DNA of 64,000 bases. It comes from Sulfuritalea sp. GTDB lineage: Bacteria; Pseudomonadota; Gammaproteobacteria; Burkholderiales; Rhodocyclaceae. The notes beneath the pieces are model-generated. The model was given only the letters and a program-made list of their open reading frames with translations. It did no database searches and was not told where the DNA came from. The stretch is from NCBI GenBank assembly GCA_023700805.1, contig JAMPYF010000018.1, positions 1 to 64,000 on the forward strand. Direction: 5' to 3'. Below are positions 25,948 through 33,113 of the stretch, one piece after another (positions within the stretch are counted from its first letter, which is position 1; each line of letters opens with the position of its first letter). Position numbers and translations under genes: made by a program.

Positions 25948-26889
25948 TTAGCGGCTTTCGTAGGTGAAGCGTTTGGCGATCATCAGCAGCATGGTTTCCA
26001 GCGCCAGGCCGACCATGCCGATGACGAAGATGGCGATGACGATGTGCTCGACCTTGAGGTTGTTCCACTCGTCCCAGACCCAGAAGCCGATGCCGACGCC
26101 GCCGGTGAGCATTTCCGCGGCGACGATGACGAGCCAGGCGGTGCCGATCGAGAGGCGGATGCCGGTCAGCATGTAGGGCAGCACGGCGGGGAACAGGATC
26201 TTGGTGATCACCTTGGCTTCCGACAGGCCGAGCACGCGCGCGACGTTGAGGTAGTCCTGCGGCACGCGCTGCACGCCCTGCGCGGTGTTGAGGATCATGG
26301 GCCAGATCGAGCAGATGAAGATGGTCCAGGTCGCCGCCGGGTCGGCCTTCTGGAACACCAGCAGGCCGATCGGCAGCCAGGCCAGCGGCGAAACCGGACG
26401 CAGCAGGCTGATGATGGGCTCGAACATGCGGTTCATGAAGGCGAAGCGGCCGAGCAGGAAACCCATCGGAATGCCGACCAGGGCCGCGAAGCCGAAGCCG
26501 ATGCCGACCCGCTGCAGGGACGACAGCACGTTCCAGCCGATGCCCTGGTCGTTCGGCCCGTTGCGGTAGAAGGGATCGGCGAACAGCTTGAGCGCGGCAT
26601 CCCAGGTCTTGTCCGGCCCCGGGATGTTGCCCGACTTGATCGCGACGAGCGCCCAGATGCCGATGAGCAGAAGCATCCCGAAAAGCGGCGGGATTAACAC
26701 TTTCGCAAGGTCGCGAAAGTGTTCATTGCGTGGCCCGCCCTCCCCTTGCCCCTCCCGCGCGGGAGGGGTACTGGTTTGCTCGCTGCGCTCGACTGTCACG
26801 GGGAGCTCCGTAGCTGCTGCTGCGGTCTTGACGGGCACGGGCTCCACCTTGGCCGGCGCTTCGACCAGCTTCAATGCAAGTGCACTCAT
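25948..26889 (-). CDS. nrtB: Nitrate ABC transporter permease
   Basis: A 313-residue inner-membrane permease with about six helices and the EAA-type loop NVARVLGLSEAKVITKILFPA for ATPase contact. The start MSALALKL follows AAGGAG. The first 70 residues are a poorly conserved Ala/Val/Glu-rich leader. It contains two DNA palindromes read in frame (26698-26721 and 26749-26768), giving STPPAREGQGEG and a following segment, which look inserted. It lies between nrtA and nrtD. Confidence 0.92.
   Translation of the reverse strand: MSALALKLVEAPAKVEPVPVKTAAAATELPVTVERSEQTSTPPAREGQGEGGPRNEHFRDLAKVLIPPLFGMLLLIGIWALVAIKSGNIPGPDKTWDAALKLFADPFYRNGPNDQGIGWNVLSSLQRVGIGFGFAALVGIPMGFLLGRFAFMNRMFEPIISLLRPVSPLAWLPIGLLVFQKADPAATWTIFICSIWPMILNTAQGVQRVPQDYLNVARVLGLSEAKVITKILFPAVLPYMLTGIRLSIGTAWLVIVAAEMLTGGVGIGFWVWDEWNNLKVEHIVIAIFVIGMVGLALETMLLMIAKRFTYESR
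26698..26768. repeat. Two palindromes in the nrtB 5' coding region
   Basis: CACTTTCGC (26698-26706) and GCGAAAGTG (26713-26721) form a perfect 9-bp stem. CCCCTCCCGCGCGGGAGGGG (26749-26768) is a perfect 20-bp palindrome. C/G hairpins of the second type also occur at 21895-21913 and 53235-53255. Confidence 0.7.
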
Positions 26890-26920
26890 GTCGTTCTCCT
26901 TTTCCATTGCAGACAATCGA

Positions 26921-28234
26921 TCAGGCATGCACCTTGAACGAGCCGGCGTACTTTTTCGGGTCCTTGCCGTCCCACACCACGCCGTCGATCAGCTTGTGGC
27001 TGCGCATGTCGCTCTTCGGCAGGCTGACGCCGGCCGCGGTCGCCGCCTGCCGGTAGATGTCGATGCGATTGACCTTCTTCGCCACGGCGAGGTAATCGGG
27101 ATCGTCCTTGAGCAGGCCCCAGCGCCGGTGCTGGGTGAGGAACCACATCGCATCCGACAGGTAGGGGAAGTTGACCGCGCCGTCGTTGAAGAACTTCATG
27201 TGGTTCTTGTCGTCCCAGCTCTTGCCGAGACCGTTGGAATAGCGGCCGAGCATGCGTTCGAGGATCACGTCCATGTCGGTGTTGATGTAGGCCTTCTGCG
27301 CCACAGTCTCGGCCGTCAGGCGGCGATTGGCGAGCGAAGCGTCGATCCACTTGCCGGCGTCGAGCACGGCGGCGGTCATGGCGCGCGCCGTGTTCGGATT
27401 TTTCGCCACCCACTCGGCCGAGGTGCCGAGCACTTTTTCCGGATGGTCGACCCAGATGTCCTGCGAAGTAACCGCGGTGAAGCCGATCTTGTCCATGATG
27501 GCGCGGTTGTTCCAGGGCTCGCCGACGCAGAAGCCGTCCATGTTGCCGACGCGCATGTTGGCCACCATCTGCGGCGGCGGCACGGTGATGGTCTTGACGT
27601 CCTTGAAGGGATTCACGCCATGTGCCGCCAGCCAGTAATAGAGCCACATGGCATGGGTGCCGGTGGGGAAGGTATGGGCGAAGGTGTATTCGCGTTCCTT
27701 CTTCGCCACCAGCTTGGCCAGCGATGCGCCGTCGGTGGCGCCCTTGGCCTTGAGCTGGTTCGACAGGGTGATGGCCTGGCCGTTCTGGTTCAGCGTCATC
27801 AGCACGTTCATGTCCTTCTTCGGCCCGCCGATGCCCAGTTGCACGCCATACACCAGGCCGTAGAGCACGTGCGCGGCATCGAGTTCGCCGTTCACCAGCT
27901 TGTCGCGCACCGAGGCCCAGGAGGCTTCCTTGGTCGGGATGATCTTGATGCCGTACTTGGCGTCGAACTTCTGCACCGCGGCCATGACCACGGAGGAACA
28001 GTCGGTGAGCGGAATGAAGCCGATGCGCACTTCCTTCTTCTCCGGCGCATCGGAACCGGCGGCCCAGGCGCCGGAACGGACTCCGGGCGGCACCAGGCTC
28101 ATGAGCGCGGCTCCGCCGGCGAGCTGGAGGAAATCGCGCCGCGAAGGCCCCGCAATGGCGGGTGCCGGAAGCTCGACAGTCTCGGTAGCGACGCTGGTCG
28201 CGGGCAGGTGGGAAAGCTTGTCTTCATGGTTCAT
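26921..28234 (-). CDS. nrtA: Nitrate ABC transporter substrate-binding protein
   Basis: A 437-residue periplasmic nitrate/nitrite receptor of the NrtA/CmpA family. It has a twin-arginine signal, PSRRDFLQLAGGAALMSLVP, near residue 31, then EVRIGFIPLTDCSSVVMAA and later NMRVGNMDGFCVGEPWNN. Export through Tat suggests folding before secretion. The start MNHEDKLSHL follows GGAGATCGAG. It is the first gene of the leftward nitrate assimilation operon and lies just after the sigma-54 promoter and leader terminator. Confidence 0.93.
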   Translation of the reverse strand: MNHEDKLSHLPATSVATETVELPAPAIAGPSRRDFLQLAGGAALMSLVPPGVRSGAWAAGSDAPEKKEVRIGFIPLTDCSSVVMAAVQKFDAKYGIKIIPTKEASWASVRDKLVNGELDAAHVLYGLVYGVQLGIGGPKKDMNVLMTLNQNGQAITLSNQLKAKGATDGASLAKLVAKKEREYTFAHTFPTGTHAMWLYYWLAAHGVNPFKDVKTITVPPPQMVANMRVGNMDGFCVGEPWNNRAIMDKIGFTAVTSQDIWVDHPEKVLGTSAEWVAKNPNTARAMTAAVLDAGKWIDASLANRRLTAETVAQKAYINTDMDVILERMLGRYSNGLGKSWDDKNHMKFFNDGAVNFPYLSDAMWFLTQHRRWGLLKDDPDYLAVAKKVNRIDIYRQAATAAGVSLPKSDMRSHKLIDGVVWDGKDPKKYAGSFKVHA

Positions 28235-28261
28235 CTCGATCTCCGCTGGGAACTGATAAAC

Positions 28262-28322
28262 AAAAACGGCGCCCGTTGCGCATCGCCGGGAACAGATCCC
28301 CAGTAACGCAACAGACACCGTT
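28262..28322 (-). terminator. Leader terminator of the nitrate operon, likely NasT-controlled
   Basis: On the minus strand AACGGTGTCTGTTGCG (28322-28307) pairs along all 16 positions, with three G-U wobbles, with CGCAACGGGCGCCGTT (28280-28265), across a 26-base loop, and is followed by TTTTTGTTT. It lies in the nrtA leader, 28 bp before the gene. In Klebsiella and Azotobacter, ANTAR proteins (NasR/NasT) prevent such leader terminators from firing when nitrate is present; nasT lies 300 bp upstream. The 28235-28535 gap holds this hairpin, the promoter, a possible enhancer and one dispersed element. Confidence 0.8.
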
Positions 28323-28369
28323 GTCATTTGCACCGAACCGCCTTTGATCCGGCACTCAGGCCTTGTTTA

Positions 28370-28384
28370 GCAACCGCTGTGCCA
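28370..28384 (-). promoter_or_regulatory. Sigma-54 promoter of the nrt-nir-nas operon
   Basis: The minus strand reads TGGCACAGCGGTTGC, an excellent match to TGGCAC-N5-TTGC, with GG and GC ten bases apart. It lies about 135 bp before nrtA and about 50 bp before the leader terminator. Nitrogen-limitation control through NtrC is the usual meaning. Confidence 0.82.
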
Positions 28385-28433
28385 GCTTTCGCGAATCTCC
28401 CGCAAACCCTTGTCGCGGCTGCAACACAGCCCG

Positions 28434-28458
28434 GAGAGTTGACGCTGGCGATACGGTG
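28434..28458 (+). repeat. Dispersed 25-bp element between nasT and the nitrate promoter
   Basis: GAGAGTTGACGCTGGCG, then AT, then ACGGTG. It is a slightly diverged copy lying between the putative enhancer and the sigma-54 promoter. Confidence 0.65.
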
Positions 28459-28484
28459 ATGCGCGCCGCAGGGAGAATGATGCT

Positions 28485-28499
28485 GCACCGCAATAGCGC
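28485..28499. promoter_or_regulatory. Possible NtrC-type upstream activator half-site
   Basis: GCACCGCAATAGCGC matches the left half of the NtrC consensus GCACY-N5-GGTGC well and the right half partly. It lies about 115 bp upstream of the sigma-54 promoter, a typical enhancer distance. Confidence 0.3.
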
Positions 28500-28535
28500 G
28501 CCAATGAGGTACGGCGCACCGGAACGGGGCGCGAA

Positions 28536-29111
28536 CTAGAGCAGCAGCCTGGCCATCTCGATCAGGTCGCCGGCGATCTTGCCGATCGGCTGCGCACGTT
28601 CCATCGCCAGCTTGCGCAAGGCCGCGTAGGCCTGGTCCTCGTCGAGGCCGCGGGTCTTCATCAGGATGCCCTTGGCGCGCTCGACCAGCTTGCGCTCGGA
28701 GAGCTTGTGCGTCACCGTCGCGAGTTCCTGCTTGAGCTTCTGGTGCTCCTCGAAGCGCGCGATGGCCACATCGACGATGGGCTTCAGCCGCGCCAGGTCG
28801 AGGTTATCGACGACGTAGGCGGAGACGCCGGCCTTGAACGCGGCGCGCATCACCTCGGCATTGCCCTCCTGGGTCAGGATGATCACCGGGCGCGGCATCT
28901 CGCGGTTCATCACCGCGAGGTTCTCCAGCGTGTCGCGCGACGGCGAGTCGGTCTCGATCAGGATCACGTCGGGCCGGATGGTCTCGATCTGGGCGCTCAG
29001 GTCGAGCGCCGTAGGCAGCACGGCGGCCACCTGGTGCCCAGCCATGGCCAGTCCGGCGCAGAGCTCGCCGGCGCGTGCACGGGATTCGTCGATGATCAGG
29101 ATGCGCAACAT
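28536..29111 (-). CDS. nasT: Nitrate-responsive antiterminator NasT (ANTAR response regulator)
   Basis: A 191-residue protein with a receiver-like domain (LRILIIDESRARAG, then VILIETDSPSRDTLENLAV, with Asp in place) and a C-terminal ANTAR RNA-binding domain (VERAKGILMKTRGLDEDQAY, then AALRKLAME). NasT binds paired hairpins in nitrate-operon leaders and promotes read-through; its usual sensor partner NasS is not in this window. It is on the same strand as, and 301 bp upstream of, nrtA, whose leader contains a terminator. Function is well supported by context. Confidence 0.92.
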   Translation of the reverse strand: MLRILIIDESRARAGELCAGLAMAGHQVAAVLPTALDLSAQIETIRPDVILIETDSPSRDTLENLAVMNREMPRPVIILTQEGNAEVMRAAFKAGVSAYVVDNLDLARLKPIVDVAIARFEEHQKLKQELATVTHKLSERKLVERAKGILMKTRGLDEDQAYAALRKLAMERAQPIGKIAGDLIEMARLLL

Positions 29112-29174
29112 CGGCAGCAGACACGCAAGAGGCGTGCCGCTGCATCTAAGCCCTGCTTGGGAAAATTTTCGGCG

Positions 29175-29501
29175 CTAACCCGTGCTCCAGCCGCGCGGAC
29201 GCTTCATGCCGGCGATCTTGCAGGCCTGCTTGACGTAGCCGTAGGGGAAAAGCTCGAAAATCATGTTGCGCGAAGCTGCGCCGAAGCGCGCCGCCAGGTG
29301 CCGGGCGACGAAACGCACGTCGGGGATCACCTGGTGCTCCTGATAAAACTCGCGCATGAAGTGGATCGCATCCCAGTGGGCATCGCCCAGCTCGATGTTC
29401 TCGCGCTGCGCCAGCTCCACCGCGAGCTCCTCGCTCCATGCGCCCGGATCGACCAGATAGCCTTCATCGTCGGTCGCCGGCAATTCCATTGTCGCCTCCA
29501 T
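29175..29501 (-). CDS. tusE: TusE/DsrC-family sulfur relay protein
   Basis: A 108-residue DsrC-like protein. Visible are TDDEGYLVDPGAWSEELAVE near the N-terminus, REFYQEHQVIPDVR and the C-terminal arm ACKIAGMKRPRGWSTG, with one Cys at about 94. The last Cys of true DsrC is replaced by the WSTG ending, so it should act as a persulfide carrier of the TusE type rather than in the DsrC trisulfide cycle. Two starts are possible; the inner one (MELPATDDEG, 29489) has the stronger GGAGG site. It diverges from the MarR gene. Confidence 0.88.
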   Translation of the reverse strand: MEATMELPATDDEGYLVDPGAWSEELAVELAQRENIELGDAHWDAIHFMREFYQEHQVIPDVRFVARHLAARFGAASRNMIFELFPYGYVKQACKIAGMKRPRGWSTG

Positions 29502-29547
29502 CGCGTTCCTCCATGGTCATCAGAACAGACAGCGATACGAATAATAC

Positions 29548-29560
29548 ATCACGCCGTGAT
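29548..29560. promoter_or_regulatory. Candidate operator between tusE and marR
   Basis: ATCACG-C-CGTGAT is a perfect palindrome in an AT-rich stretch of the divergent promoter region. A MarR-family regulator encoded 54 bp away is the natural candidate to bind it. Confidence 0.4.
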
Positions 29561-29613
29561 AGAAGCACAATATGATATGTTTGCCGTGTTGCACGTCGGG
29601 GATGAACCAGCCC

Positions 29614-30033
29614 ATGCCGAGAAAGACCCTTAGCAAGAAGGAATTCGAAACCCTCTCGGAGTTTCGCTATCGCCTGCGGCGCTTCCTGCGCTTTTCCGAA
29701 CAGGTGACGCGCAAGAACGGCATCACGCCGCTGCAGTACCTGCTGCTGCTGCACGTCAAGGGCTTCCCCGGACGCAACTGGGCGACCGTGGGCGAACTGG
29801 CGAATCGTTTGCAGGCCCAGCATCACGGCGTCGTCGCCCTGATCTCGCGCTGCGAGAAACTCGGCTGGGTCGAGCGCAGGCAGGGCCAGACCGACCGGCG
29901 CGAAGTCGAGATCCACCTCACGGCCGACGGCGAACGCATGGTGGGCAAGATGGCGGCCTTGCACCGCGCCGAACACCTGAATCCGGAAGGCAGCTTTCTG
30001 CTGCCCGAGTTGCAGGACCTGCAGGAGGCATGA
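29614..30033 (+). CDS. MarR family transcriptional regulator
   Basis: A 139-residue winged-helix regulator: LRRFLRFSEQVTRKNGITPL, YLLLLHVKGFPG, then the recognition region VGELANRLQAQHHGVVALIS and the wing ERRQGQTDRREVEIHLT. An alternative Met 12 bases upstream exists; neither has a strong ribosome site. The next small gene overlaps its stop (ATGA). It diverges from tusE, so it may regulate itself and tusE through the palindrome at 29548. The effector is unknown. Confidence 0.87.
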   Translation: MPRKTLSKKEFETLSEFRYRLRRFLRFSEQVTRKNGITPLQYLLLLHVKGFPGRNWATVGELANRLQAQHHGVVALISRCEKLGWVERRQGQTDRREVEIHLTADGERMVGKMAALHRAEHLNPEGSFLLPELQDLQEA

Positions 30034-30248
30034 GCATGGCCACGCAGGACCCGGCCCAACTCGCCGCCGCGGTGCGCGCGGCCTGCATCCAGGCCGCGCT
30101 CGACGGCTACGAACGGGCGCAGATCGCCGGCCTGTGCCAGGAGGGCGCCTGGGAATGTGCCGTCGATGCAATGCGCATGATCGACCTCAAGGCCATTCTG
30201 CAGGACCCGGCCGCAGGGGCCGACGCCTTGCAGCAACAACGCGACTGA
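30030..30248 (+). CDS. Small conserved protein coupled to marR
   Basis: A 72-residue acidic, Ala-rich protein with AAVRAACIQAALDGYERAQI and GLCQEGAWECAVDAMRMIDL. Similar short proteins occur next to MarR genes in related bacteria, sometimes labelled acetyltransferase without basis. Overlap with the marR stop (ATGA) indicates translational coupling. No domain is recognised. Confidence 0.65.
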   Translation: MSMATQDPAQLAAAVRAACIQAALDGYERAQIAGLCQEGAWECAVDAMRMIDLKAILQDPAAGADALQQQRD

Positions 30249-30285
30249 GGAACTGCCGCGGCTTGAACCGTGCGCCGGCCCGGTG

Positions 30286-30987
30286 TCAGCCGGTCGTGCC
30301 GAACAGCATGCCGACAGCGGCGGTGATCACCATCGCCAGGGCTCCCCAGAACGTCACCCGCCATGCGCCGAGCAGCGCGCTGGCGCCGCCCACCCGGGCG
30401 GCGACGGCACCGAGCAGCGCCAGGAAGGCAAGCGAGCTTCCCGCCACCAGCGGAATCAGCAGCGCCTCGGGCGCCAGTGCCGTTACGGCCAGCGGCAGCA
30501 GCGCGCCTAGCGCGAAGCTGGCGGCGGAGAACAACGCGGCCTGGACCGGCTGCGCGCCGCGGAGTTCGGAGATACCCAGCTCGTCGCGCGCGTGGGCACC
30601 CAGGGCATCGTGCGCCATCAATTGCTCCGCCACCTGCTGCGCCAGGCCGGACTCCAGACCGCGGCCGACATAAATGGCCGCCAGCTCGCGCCGTTCCGCG
30701 ACGGGATCCTTGTCCAGCTCGACGCGCTCGCGTGCCAGGTCGGCCTGCTCGGTATCCGCCTGGGAATGGACCGATACGTATTCGCCGGCGGCCATCGACA
30801 TGGCCCCGGCCACCAGCGCGGCGACGCCGCTTACCAGAATGCTGGCGTGGCCGGCCCCGGCCGCGGCGACGCCGACGATCAGGCTGGCGGTCGAGACGAT
30901 GCCATCGTTGGCACCCAGCACGGCGGCGCGCAGCCAGCCGATGCGATCCGTTCGATGGCGCTCGGCATGGCGACGCCACGAGCTCAC
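30286..30987 (-). CDS. VIT1/CCC1-family transporter (Fe/Mn exporter type)
   Basis: A 233-residue membrane protein with LRAAVLGANDGIVSTASLIV at the N-terminus, AGAMSMAAGEYVSVHSQADT in the middle and further hydrophobic helices to the C-terminus. This is the CCC1/VIT family, which moves Fe2+ or Mn2+ out of the cytoplasm. The GTG start overlaps the stop of the upstream SRPBCC gene (GTGA), so the two are co-translated. The acidic central helix (about 80-110) fits the metal-binding region of the family. Confidence 0.88.
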   Translation of the reverse strand: MSSWRRHAERHRTDRIGWLRAAVLGANDGIVSTASLIVGVAAAGAGHASILVSGVAALVAGAMSMAAGEYVSVHSQADTEQADLARERVELDKDPVAERRELAAIYVGRGLESGLAQQVAEQLMAHDALGAHARDELGISELRGAQPVQAALFSAASFALGALLPLAVTALAPEALLIPLVAGSSLAFLALLGAVAARVGGASALLGAWRVTFWGALAMVITAAVGMLFGTTG

Positions 30988-31550
30988 GGACGCTCCGCCC
31001 CGGACCTCGCCGGCGCAGGGGCCGGCGCAGCGACCCGCCCTGCCCGCGCCTTGACGGCGGGCGCCATCAGGTCGGTGTTTTCCTGACCCACCAGCGGCGC
31101 CTTGAGCCGTTTGGCCAGCGCCTTGCCGCCCTGCACCATGATCTGCGCATGGTTGCGCACGAATATCGCGCGCGCCACCGGCGCCACCAGATTCATCCAC
31201 CACCGCTTGCTGTGCACATGCCATTCGTAACGGACGACACTGAGCTTGCCCTGGGAGGAGAAGCTCCAGCGGCCGCTGCCGTCCAGGTCGCCCGTGGCGA
31301 CGCCCTCGATGGCGAGGTTGTGCTCAATGCGGGTGGCACAAACATCGAACACCACCCGGTAGGGCAGTTTCCCGTGCCAGACATAGCGGCGCACGCTATC
31401 GATGCCCCTGGCATCGCCGCCGGCAAGCTGCTCGACCTTGCACACGCTGGGCCACCAGTCGGGCCAGCGCAGCGAATCCTCGATCGCCGCGTATACCTCG
31501 TCCAGCGGCGCCTCGATGCGCCAGACGGTCGGCAAGTGATATTCGGCCAT
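30984..31550 (-). CDS. SRPBCC/polyketide-cyclase-like lipid-binding fold protein
   Basis: A 188-residue protein: EYHLPTVWRIEAPLDEVYAA, IEDSLRWPDWWPSVCKVEQL and GRWSFSSQGKLSVVRYEWHV are typical START/SRPBCC strands with the W-P-W-W motif. The last 35 residues are a low-complexity Ala/Pro tail. It probably binds a hydrophobic ligand. Its stop overlaps the VIT transporter start by 4 bp. An upstream GTG would add seven residues. Confidence 0.8.
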   Translation of the reverse strand: MAEYHLPTVWRIEAPLDEVYAAIEDSLRWPDWWPSVCKVEQLAGGDARGIDSVRRYVWHGKLPYRVVFDVCATRIEHNLAIEGVATGDLDGSGRWSFSSQGKLSVVRYEWHVHSKRWWMNLVAPVARAIFVRNHAQIMVQGGKALAKRLKAPLVGQENTDLMAPAVKARAGRVAAPAPAPARSGAERP

Positions 31551-31583
31551 GCCGCTCTTACCGCTGCCCACTCAAGCCACGGT

Positions 31584-31910
31584 TCAAGCCAGCTTGGCCC
31601 AGATGATGCACCACGCCTCGGGGCTGATCTGACCTTCGACCAGCGCGCAGGTGTTCGACGCGGCGGCGAAGTGCCGGCAATTGCTGCATTTCTGCTCGCC
31701 CTTGGGCGTCAATTGGTACTGCACCCCTGACTGTTTCGCTTTCATCTGGGCGGGCGGCGCGGCAGCACTGGGCGGTGCGGCGCCGGACGGCGGCGAGCTG
31801 GCGCCCGGCTTCGAATCGCAGCCGGACAGCAGCAGCGGCAGGGACAGGCCGCAAGCCGCGGCCAGGGCACCGCGCAATACCAGGCGGCGGGATGGGATGT
31901 CTGCATTCAT
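31584..31910 (-). CDS. High-potential iron-sulfur protein (HiPIP)
   Basis: A 108-residue exported electron carrier with a twin-arginine signal (SRRLVLRGALAAACGLSLP), a Pro/Ala-rich linker, and the four [4Fe-4S] cysteines in QKCSNCRHFAAASNTCALVE and EAWCIIWAKLA (C-x2-C-x8-C-x12-C). HiPIPs carry electrons in the periplasm to reaction centres or terminal oxidases. GGAGACGATTT precedes the ATG. It lies upstream of, and divergent from, the alternative oxidase operon. Confidence 0.92.
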   Translation of the reverse strand: MNADIPSRRLVLRGALAAACGLSLPLLLSGCDSKPGASSPPSGAAPPSAAAPPAQMKAKQSGVQYQLTPKGEQKCSNCRHFAAASNTCALVEGQISPEAWCIIWAKLA

Positions 31911-32180
31911 AAATCGTCTCCTTTGATCGCCGATTGCTTCGGTCTTGCACAGCATGCCCGCCGCTGCCGCGCAGCGCTGTGCGCCAACGCACAGAGGCAG
32001 CGCCTGGCGCTGTGTGGGCTGGCGCACGGAAGCGGCATGGGGCGCGGCGCATCGTGGAGGCTGGTACGCAAATGTGCGCGCGGCACCGAATGGCGAGATT
32101 CGCGGACTGCGCTGCACATGGAAATCGCCGGTGCGCCGACACATATGGCCAATTGCACGCAACACCTTGAGGAGAACACC

Positions 32181-32339
32181 ATGAGCCTTGGAATGATTCT
32201 TTTGATTGTCCTGATCCTGATGCTGCTTGGCGCCATCCCGACCTGGCCGCACAGCAGAAGCTGGGGCTATGCGCCCAGCGGCGGACTGGGCCTGGTGCTG
32301 GTCATCATCATTGTGCTGTTGTTGATGGGCCGACTGTGA
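32181..32339 (+). CDS. DUF3309 small membrane protein
   Basis: A 52-residue protein with two hydrophobic segments around PTWPHSRSWGYAPSGGLGLV, the DUF3309 hallmark. GAGGAGAACACC precedes the ATG. Its stop overlaps the GTG start of the alternative oxidase gene (GTGA), so it is part of that operon. Function unknown. Confidence 0.87.
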   Translation: MSLGMILLIVLILMLLGAIPTWPHSRSWGYAPSGGLGLVLVIIIVLLLMGRL

Positions 32340-33016
32340 CGGCGGGCGCATCACCCGGGCTTGAACCGCATTACGCGCCGCAGCGGCTCGGCGACCGACT
32401 GGCCCTGGGCCTGGTCAAGCTGTTGCGCTTCTTCGCCGACGCCTTCTTCGCCAGGCGCTACGGCCACCGTGCCGTGGTGCTGGAGACGGTTGCTGCCGTG
32501 CCGGGCATGGTCGCCGGTTCGCTGCAGCACCTGCGCGCGCTGCGCCGCATGGAAAGCGATCGGGGCTGGATTCGCACCCTGATCGACGAAGCCGAGAACG
32601 AGCGCATGCACCTGATGAGCTTCATCCAGGTCGCGCGACCGACGCAGTTCGAGCGCCTGCTGATCCTCGTGGCGCAGGGGATTTTCTACAACTTCTTCTT
32701 CCTGCTCTACCTGGTGTCGGCAAGGACCGCACACCGCTTTGTCGGCTATCTCGAAGAGGAGGCGGTGTACAGCTACACGGAATACCTGGCCGGGGTGGAC
32801 GACGGCACTTATCGCAACGTCGCCGCGCCCGGCATCGCCATCGACTACTGGAAGCTGGCGCCCGATGCGTGCCTGCGCGAGCTCATCATCGCGGTGCGCG
32901 CCGACGAGGCGCATCACCGCGACGTCAATCACGCCTATGCCGACGTTCTTGCGCCGTCTCGCCAGCACCAACTCTCGGATCGAGTCCCGCGCAGGGGAGG
33001 GGACGAACCCGCGTAG
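32336..33016 (+). CDS. Alternative oxidase (diiron ubiquinol oxidase)
   Basis: A membrane-associated ubiquinol oxidase that reduces O2 to water without proton pumping. The diiron ligands are all visible: E50 in [11 protein letters not shown]89xxH92 in EAENERMHL, a Glu of LEEEAVYSY at 140-142, and E191xxH194 in [11 protein letters not shown]. The 226-residue form is compact. After residue 204 the family sequence ends and the tail ([17 protein letters not shown]) is encoded by a dispersed element copy, so the C-terminus has been rewritten. It overlaps DUF3309 and is followed by a PQQ dehydrogenase. It may protect against NO, cyanide or over-reduction. Confidence 0.9.
   Translation: MTAGASPGLEPHYAPQRLGDRLALGLVKLLRFFADAFFARRYGHRAVVLETVAAVPGMVAGSLQHLRALRRMESDRGWIRTLIDEAENERMHLMSFIQVARPTQFERLLILVAQGIFYNFFFLLYLVSARTAHRFVGYLEEEAVYSYTEYLAGVDDGTYRNVAAPGIAIDYWKLAPDACLRELIIAVRADEAHHRDVNHAYADVLAPSRQHQLSDRVPRRGGDEPA
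32952..32976 (-). repeat. Dispersed 25-bp element at the alternative oxidase 3' end
   Basis: The minus strand reads GAGAGTTGGTGCTGGCG, then AG, then ACGGCG. It supplies most of the last 20 codons of the oxidase and ends about 40 bp before its stop. Confidence 0.7.
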
Positions 33017-33113
33017 CGTTGAGCATCGTCCCGGCTGTATATTGTTTGCCCAAGCCGCACCGTCCGCTTTGCGCCAATGGCGCCAATGCCGGAGCGACTT
33101 GGAGGAGAGGTTC

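Noticed and set aside
29175-29501. True DsrC of dissimilatory sulfite metabolism
   Set aside because: The last C-terminal Cys is missing and no dsrAB genes are near, so TusE-type is the better call.
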